DNA of 64,000 nt from Amanita rubescens. Its lineage: Eukaryota; Basidiomycota; Agaricomycetes; Agaricales; Amanitaceae. Positions within the stretch are counted from its first letter, which is position 1, and the number at the start of each line of letters is the position of its first letter. Under the pieces are notes generated by a model. The model was given only the letters and a program-made list of their open reading frames with translations. It was not told where the DNA came from and searched no databases. The stretch lies in contig WION01000186.1 in NCBI GenBank assembly GCA_015039365.1, forward strand, positions 1 through 64,000, written 5' to 3'. Positions 56,955 through 64,000 of this stretch are shown here, piece after piece. Made by a program: the position numbers and the translations under genes.

Positions 56955-57378
56955 TGTTATGTTTGTTCGTTCACTGATAAGTCAAGCCTATCAGGTACCG
57001 TAGGTTCCTCAAGGGAATTCCGGCACTTAAGAACGTTCAATGAAATAGGAGTGTTATCGGATAAGTCCTCAAGGGAGCTTAGACGATAACGAGACAGATT
57101 TTGACTGTTAAAACTAGACTGAGGTCTAGTCGTATATTTGCGTGATTTATATAGTACAGAGTACATACGCAAATATGGTAAGTATATATGCATGTGATAA
57201 TGAAAACGGTTGCATGTGATAATGAAACGGTTAACATGTGAAAAACGAACATACATGTGATAAAGGTAATTGGCATATGATAAACGATGAATGTTCCGGA
57301 AGGAACGCATATGCAAATAACGGCATAGGAGGGATGATAAGGTAAGAAAAAGACAGGCCATGACGTACGTTTGTAACA
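56955..57378 (-). repeat. 5' LTR
   Basis: 424 bp, with the promoter and R region. The self-priming model predicts that transcription starts at about 57,120. Confidence 0.95.
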
Positions 57379-59290
57379 CTGTTGGTCATGAGGAAATATG
57401 TGATGAGACTGCTTACACAAAACATGCAATATCACTCACAAGCTGTTGGTCATAGGGAAAGTGCCTTTCACAACAACTGTGCAATGCCATGACTCACTTC
57501 CTGTGAGTCATTGTAGGAAGAGATATTTTTCTCAAATTGTACAATGTCACTCACAGACTGTTCAAGGTCATAGTAAAAGATGTGGTGAGGTGTCTGCCTT
57601 TCACAAAATGTCCAATGTCACTCACAAACTGTTGATCATTGGAAAATATGTGATGAGACTGCCTTTCTCAAAATGTGCAATTCCATAACTGACCCCCTGT
57701 TGATCATAGTAGGGAAAGATGTGATGAAACTGTCTTTCACAGAATGTGCAATGTCACTCACTTGCTGTTTATGAAATGAGATGTGATTTTCACAACATGT
57801 GCAACTTATGATGGAGTGCGGCCACTCACAGACTGTTGGTCATAGCAACAGATGTGATGAGATTGCCTTTCACAAAATGTGCCATGTCCCTCACATACTG
57901 TTGGTAAAAGATGTAATGAGACTGCCTTTCACAAAATGTGTAATGTCGCTCACTTCCTGTTGGTCATAGTAGGAAAAGATGTGATGAGATTTCCTTTCAC
58001 AAATTGTGCAATGTCACTCACAAGCTGTTGGTCATAAGAAAGATGTGCTGAGACTGCCTTTTCCAAAATGTGCAATGTCACTCACTCGCTGTTGGTCATA
58101 GGAACAATGTGATGATACATACTGCCCATCACAAAATGTGCAATATCACTCACTCGCTATTGGTCATGGTATATGATGAGACTTGCCTTTCACAAAATGT
58201 GGAATATAGTCACTCACTCCCTGTTGGTCATATGGAAAGATGTGATGAGATTGCCTTCCACACAAATCTTCAACGTTGCTCACATCCTGTCAGTCATAGG
58301 GAAACAATACATAGAACAGTTTTTTCAGTAATATTTACAATGTTACTCACATACTGTTGGCAATAGGCAAATTTTTGATGAGGTCATCTTTTGAACAACT
58401 AAATCAGCTCGACATGTTGCTAACCACCTATGTTTTATAGGAAGACATGCAATTTTGCTGCTTTTCACAAAACTTGCAATATCACTTACAATCTGTAGAA
58501 CAAATGAATGTGTCCAAATTGTCCTGTACAAAATGGCCATCATCACTCACTTCCTTTTAGAATGGAATTAGCATCATGAATTTGGAAAAAAGAATGCACT
58601 GCACTAACTCTCTTTTGCTATAGTGTTCATATCATGAATTCTCACAAAAGGATCACATACATCCTATTTGTCTTGGAATAGCTTGTGAAGAGGCTTTGAA
58701 AAGGAGGAATATCTACCATCTGTTGTTTTGGGACAAGATGTAATGCTAATGAGCAGACAGGAAGGAAATGTCACTTGCTTTCTGTTATTGATTCAATGAA
58801 GTTGAGACTTGCTTTCAGATAATTATATGTCACCCAACTTTCTATTGTTCATTGAGTTACATGTCTGGTACCTGCACAAAAACCAATGTTGCTTACTTTC
58901 TTTAAGTAGGTCAGATGTGGTGTGAAGCAGTGTTGTATTACATACTCACCCCCTGTCCATGAGAGACTGGATTAACAACTCTGCTTACAATGATAGATTG
59001 GCAACTCACTTGCTATTGGTCATATGATGCACCATGGGACCATTTACAAAAGAAATCAAAATTAAGTCATGGCACTCACTTCCTGTAGATTATGAGACAA
59101 CACTGTTGATCACAAAAAGAAGCACTGTTACTCACAAACTGTCTTACCCACTGATATCAATATCATCAGATCTTGCACCAAGAATATGGTGAAAACTAAC
59201 CTGCCCTTCATCCAGTTGTTCATTGATCATCTGAATCATGACTAATCTTGTTTTCATGTGAAGGCATTGGAGTGTTACTTACTTCCTGAT
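57379..59290 (-). repeat. Array of intron-like units separated by 3-nt exons, right part
   Basis: About 30 further units continue the array. From 57,380 to 58,370 they resemble the 65-bp consensus. From 58,370 to 59,290 their interiors have diverged almost beyond recognition, yet each still has the AG|NNN|GT pattern on the minus strand. Examples are TTCTACAG|ATT|GTAAGTGA, AACATAG|GTG|GTTAGC, TCTACAG|GAA|GTGAGT, CAATAG|CAA|GTGAGT and TCATCAG|GAA|GTAAGT. One unit uses GCAAGT (a GC-AG type donor), and one has a 6-nt exon (GGGCAG). The upstream end abuts the GTPase gene on the same strand. Confidence 0.85.
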
Positions 59291-59347
59291 GAACTTTGAA
59301 AGTATTTATCATTCCATATGAAGGCCACCTACTGCCCTGTCCACCTA

Positions 59348-60705
59348 TTACCATTTAAAGCTTTCTGTGCTAATGTGCAGTGTGACAAGAATACACACCC
59401 AGAAATGTGGAAATTTTGAAAAAACTACAAGAATGACTTGATCCCATGTCCACCAATCTTTGTGTTTCAGAACATGTCTGAAGTTTGAACAATGTTGATG
59501 TTAATAAGTAACATGTTGAATGTTTAAGTGACCCTCACTGAAGTGCAGATTTAACACAAAGGTCAAGATTATTCATCTGTGTTGAAACAAATAGTTGATG
59601 TATGCTGTCATCATCTATTGCATCAGCAGTTTTCTGAGTTAATTCAGCACAATTCTTGTCCAGTAAATCCATGTCTACGAAACAATATTAATCCCATCTT
59701 TTGGCAGAAAGAAAAATCTTACCTTCCAATCGTACACATGCCTTGGGAGGATATTTGGTGTTCAAAACTTTAGGAAGATATACTGTCTGAAAAGTGGTTT
59801 CAGCAACTTCCCTGGCTCTCCCCCACTTATCTTCATCATGTGCATCAGTCAAGTTGACAAATTCACTGGATATTTGACCATCAAATTTAGTGAATATAAC
59901 CACCAAAGGAACTGTTAAGGAAATATTTACTGGTCAACACACTGTAAAATTAGTATTTAGCAATAGTTACCTTTGCCTGTTCCTTTATTAAAGAATTCAA
60001 GTTCTGCAGGTAGGATGGGACGAGGACTGTCCATGGGTATGCAGTACCTACAGAAAGCCAGGTCAGCCAGTACTGTAAAGAGATAGAGCAAGATACCAAA
60101 TTGCATGCAACTGGTTTTTCAGCTCAGTTTCTGCAGACTTCTTTTCAATGAACCTCCAAGCAGCATCCAATTCCTCAGTTGAACCTGATTCAAAACCCTG
60201 AGAGTCATGGAAGATAAAATTACTTCCAGGGTATGTAATTTGATGCTCAATATCATGCAGGCCTCTCTGTTAGAGTCATTTGCATGTGAATAAGTTCATA
60301 CATCATCATCTAACTCACCTCATGTGATGGCACCAAATGAATAGGAGACTGTACAAGCTGATTACCTGCAAGAAATTCAAAATCAAAGGAAGCACAAAAC
60401 TCAAACTGACTGTAGTACCACTCTTGTCATATATGATGGCAATTGTCCCCTTTGCTACACCACAAACCTTCTCAAGGATGGTTGTCTTGCCTGCATTAGC
60501 CCTCCCAATAAGAAGGATGTGAAAGTGCGGGCATTGATAGCGTTCCCTGAGCTCTTGAACATGTGTCTCAGAGTCTGTATCTGCAGTGATATGTGTCAGC
60601 CAAGGATTAGCAATGCTAGATCACACAAATTAGCCTACTACTCAAAGAACTTGGAGGTGCACCACTAGTTGTAGTAGCTGCCATGACTGAAGATGAAGTA
60701 CTCAT
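59348..60705 (-). CDS. P-loop GTPase (G-domain) protein of the expanded basidiomycete family
   Basis: The start at 60,705 (MSTSSSVMAATTTSG) is followed by HFHILLIGRANAGKTTILEKVCG (Walker A/G1) and GTIAIIYDKS. After introns come HEIxYPG-like HQITYPGSNFIFHDSQGFESG (G3 DxxG as DSQG), an alpha region with ELKNQLHAIW, YCIPMDSPRPILPAELEFFNKG, and VVIFTKFDGQISSEF (the G4 NKxD position reads TKFD). Then come WGRAREVAETTFQTVYLP, YPPKACVRLEDMD and MNNLDLCVKSALQ (exon ending about 59,539). A final exon QHVLKHKDWWTW... can be read to a stop at 59,348. Alternatively the transcript continues into the array of 3-nt exons immediately downstream on this strand. Relatives are numerous in Agaricomycetes, with unknown roles. 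The gene lies in the CpG-poor island. Confidence 0.75.
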
Positions 60706-61574
60706 GTTTTGCTAGGATCAAGATCAGATTGTTTGATTGACTCAAGTCTCGAGACTCGGAGGGGTGGTGAAAGGGAAATGCCCACAAGAGATAATGGAAA
60801 AAGGCAGAGACAGCTGGGTGTGTGAACTTGAATCAAGACAGAGGCAACACTGGATGACTCTGTATCTGAACTCTGGATTAAGATAGCAGCAAGTTCAATG
60901 ATGTGGCTTGACCTACCAGTACGTGAAGGTAGATGGCGTGTGCTGGGTCGAGATCAGATGACCGTGGGATAGGTGACAGCTGGCCAGAAACGATGCGTTT
61001 CAAGGTCAAGACTAGTACTTGGGCTTGAGCGCGCACAGACTCGCGATGCGAGTGTACTGCCTGGCGCAAAATCGAACAGTGCGTCTGGTCAAAGGGTCGA
61101 GAGCGCGCGGGACTATAACTTGTTCACGAGGCTGCACTGACCCCAGGAAGCTCTCAGGTCCAGTCACATTACATATTTGGATATCTTCTCCATTCAGTAA
61201 CGTGGGTTACCCCGTCCCGTATTCCTTCCGATATTCTAGCTCTTTCTCGAAACTACGGAACTCTCAGGTGACGCAATTCACTACGACGGGCGTTCGCTCA
61301 AGAGCTCCGTCCCTGGATCGGATGGCGTTAGTCCATAACAGGGTCACTAGTAGGTAACTACTGTGGGTCCCCGACTCCCCGTGCTGAGCTCAGATCATGA
61401 CCGATGATCGACGATCGTCTATATAGTAAATGAAGTACATTCGACCACTTTTCTCCTCCCGATTTGCCACCACTGGCCAACTCTACACTTTCAGGTTCCG
61501 CTCCTCAGGCTTATCTCAACGACGCCCGTATTATTTCCTAGAAACTATACGATCAAATCCTATAACAGCTGTTC
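60706..61574. other. Right border of the CpG-poor island, promoter side
   Basis: CpG frequency rises again from about 60,750. No gene is supported. Direct and inverted GATGATCGACGATCG-type motifs and a TATATAG (about 61,418) lie upstream of the next gene. Confidence 0.45.
61395..61445 (+). promoter_or_regulatory. Palindromic GATC-rich promoter block of helical-family copy 3
   Basis: CCGATGATCGACGATCGTC is followed by a TATATAG and GTACATTCGACC. A closely similar arrangement recurs at about 62,565-62,665 (ATCGATGATCGATGATCG, then ATATAAAAG, then GTACATAC and TTCGACC). Confidence 0.45.
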
Positions 61575-61784
61575 TTGATACCCTGTATTGCGGTCTTCAG
61601 ATCACCCTATATTCGCAAACATGCAAATCTGTACGCGCTCGTCGTCGTGTTGCATGATCATGTGCCATGGACGTTGTGGGCGTCTATCTTGAAAAAAGGC
61701 TGTGTGAAAGCTGTGACAGGACTCGAGGGCGCTAAATTGCATACCTTTCCTTTGCGTAGATTCCACGACTCGAAGCCTGCCACT

Positions 61785-62444
61785 ATGCGTTTCTTTCAGG
61801 CCTTTGCCTCAGCTTCTGTAAAGTCAGGCACTCAGGCCGCTGCCGTTGCAGTCCCAGGCTTAGGAGGTGTCGGAGAGATTCTCTCTGCCATTATCATGCT
61901 GTGTGACAGCGTCCCTCAGAACAGGTACATAAGATACCTCTCACGGCGCAATTATTCTCTGACTGATTTACATAGGGATGCTGCCCGTAGGCTGGCAGAG
62001 AGATGTCAGCAACTTCACAAGGCTTTGGAGCAGTACGAGCAAACGCCTTTGCCTGATCGCACAGTCCGATATAGGGCTGACGTGTTTAAGTCCGTTATCT
62101 GTCCCTCGACGATACAATGATTTTACTCACCAAGTGTAGATGTCTTAAGAAGGTCAAGGATACGATGGAGAAATGGTCCGGGAAAGGCTGGCTTCGCATG
62201 TTAGTGAATCAAGGGCAAATTCGAAAGGGACGTCGATGATTGCAGTAGCAAAATATCGGACTGCTTTACAATCTTCGCGGTGAGCACTTTGCGTCTGGAT
62301 TGTGAAAGGGATAGTGTCATGATTTTTCAGACTGCCTCCCAAATGGAATTGCTGGCACAGCGCCAGGAAGAAGTCGAAAGGGGGAAAAAAGGCCTGAAAG
62401 AGAGTCGTGATGGCGACTATCATCGTAAAACGAGTTCTTCTTGA
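61785..62444 (+). CDS. Helical-domain family protein, copy 3 (most complete)
   Basis: Exon 1 is MRFFQAFASASVKSG...LGGVGEILSAIIMLCDSVPQNR. A 51-nt intron (GTACATAAG...ACATAG) joins DAARRLAERCQQLHKALEQYEQTPLPDRT. A later exon reads CLKKVKDTMEKWSGKGWLRM, then, after one frame change near 62,235, DVDDCSSKISDCFTIFA. A GTGAGC...TTTTCAG intron leads to TASQMELLAQRQEEVERGKKGLKES and a stop at 62,444. The all-helical composition and the SQMEL..RQ ending resemble the N-terminal four-helix adaptor regions (HeLo/MLKL-NTD-like) of fungal cell-death or signalling proteins. That resemblance is an inference by eye. No kinase or NACHT follows, so it stands alone. Confidence 0.55.
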
Positions 62445-62562
62445 GAGTTTGACGCTGTCAAATTCATGTCGGCCCGGCTAGTGACAAATATGGTTATGGA
62501 TAGCCTCGGAGCGCCCTCGGCCTTTTTTTTTTAAGTCGTTTGGTCTTCACGAGCCGTTCATC

Positions 62563-62665
62563 TCATCGATCATCAATAATCGATGATCGATGATCGTCGA
62601 TCACGCTAACCTTCAGGCATATAAAAGCAGTACATACTATGAATACAGTTCGACCCTTAGTTTCA
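62563..62665 (+). promoter_or_regulatory. Orphan copy of the family promoter block
   Basis: Overlapping ATCGATGATCGATGATCG motifs, a TATAAAAG box, GTACATAC and TTCGACC repeat the order seen at 61,395-61,445, but no family coding sequence follows. It may be the remnant of a deleted tandem copy. Confidence 0.4.
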
Positions 62666-62855
62666 GGAATAACGCGTGTCGCGTTGCTAAAACATCTAAT
62701 ACGCTGGCAAGCGATTGAGATACAGAGCCAAACCGAAAAATGTAGAGTTGGGTGGTGGCAACTCGGGAGATATATTTAATCAAACCATCAAATACAAATT
62801 AAACCGTCGGGATGCCACTAATATTAGATCCTAACAATTACAAACAGATAACAAC

Positions 62856-63776
<921 letters not shown>

Positions 63777-63906
63777 CTTCCCACCGTTAGTTTAGTTATG
63801 CAGTCTCTCGAAACATTAACTCTCACACGAAGACGTAGTTGGGGTCAAGCTAATTCAAATGTTGTCTCTCCCATGAACCTCGACACTTTCAACCACGACC
63901 CCGCGT

Positions 63907-64000
63907 GTCGTCGACGCGTTTGAAGACACTGAAGATGATCAAGCTCGTCTCACTCAAAACATTTCACTCACAATCGACACTTCCCTCAGCCATGATACAG
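63907..64000 (+). CDS. Possible start of a gene running off the right edge
   Basis: The frame VVDAFEDTEDDQARLTQN is open to the window edge and looks coding. The ATG at about 63,875 (MNLDTFNHDPA) is one frame away. There is too little sequence to name it. Confidence 0.25.

Larger units (their letters stand above)
48890..57378 (-). mobile_element. Ty3/gypsy chromovirus-type LTR retrotransposon, 8489 bp
   Basis: It is bounded by two 424-bp LTRs that look identical by eye and begin/end TGTTA...TAACA. A perfect 5-bp target duplication, CTGTT, flanks it (48,885-48,889 and 57,379-57,383). In transcription order (minus strand) it holds the 5' LTR, a self-complementary primer site, gag, a -1 frameshift, pro-RT-RNaseH-integrase-chromodomain, an extra 736-codon ORF, a purine tract and the 3' LTR. 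It is CpG-rich while its surroundings are CpG-poor, which together with LTR identity marks a recent insertion. Confidence 0.95.

Overview
The window looks like nuclear DNA of a basidiomycete, most likely an Agaricomycete. Protein-coding genes carry many short introns (about 45-65 nt, GTRNGT...YAG). The families are typical of the group: Crinkler/RHS-like NTPase-nuclease, TKL-like kinases with degenerate motifs, a CYP63-like P450, an epsin, HMG-CoA synthase, a Reg1-like PP1 regulator, a P-loop GTPase of the expanded basidiomycete kind, and a Ty3/gypsy chromovirus. Gene models were built by eye from conserved motifs and splice sites, so exon borders are approximate.

Layout. 1-3.6 kb: two secreted hydrolases (S10 carboxypeptidase, chitin deacetylase), both frame-broken, flanking an intron-containing tRNA-Gln. 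4-8.8 kb: a Ser/Pro-rich protein gene and a diverged tandem copy of its 3' end, with a kinase relic between. 11.3-22.9 kb: two paralogous kinases, a Crinkler-like gene, a broken mitochondrial carrier and a small secreted protein. 23.8-26.7 kb: epsin, tRNA-Gly and a small Cys-rich protein. 27.4-29.6 kb: P450. 32.4-37.2 kb: HMG-CoA synthase, a broken APH-type kinase, and a partial copy of the synthase 3' end. 37.7-40.8 kb: Reg1-like gene. 41.7-44.2 kb: a small helical-protein family member and an HNH-type protein.

44.6-60.7 kb: an AT-rich, CpG-poor island. It holds a 10-bp minisatellite, a transposase relic, a long array of 65-bp units (46.4-59.3 kb), and a GTPase gene at the right end. Read on the minus strand, each array unit looks like a complete intron followed by a 3-nt exon (AG|NNN|GTRAGT). 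A young 8.49-kb LTR retrotransposon (48,890-57,378; LTRs identical by eye; CTGTT target duplication) has split the array. 61.4-64 kb: a third member of the helical-protein family, then BUD32.

Two themes stand out. First, the micro-exon-like array directly downstream of, and on the same strand as, the GTPase gene is the strongest candidate for something undescribed. Second, several otherwise well-conserved genes, including the normally essential BUD32, are broken by apparent single-base insertions. That points to consensus-sequence errors or very recent decay.
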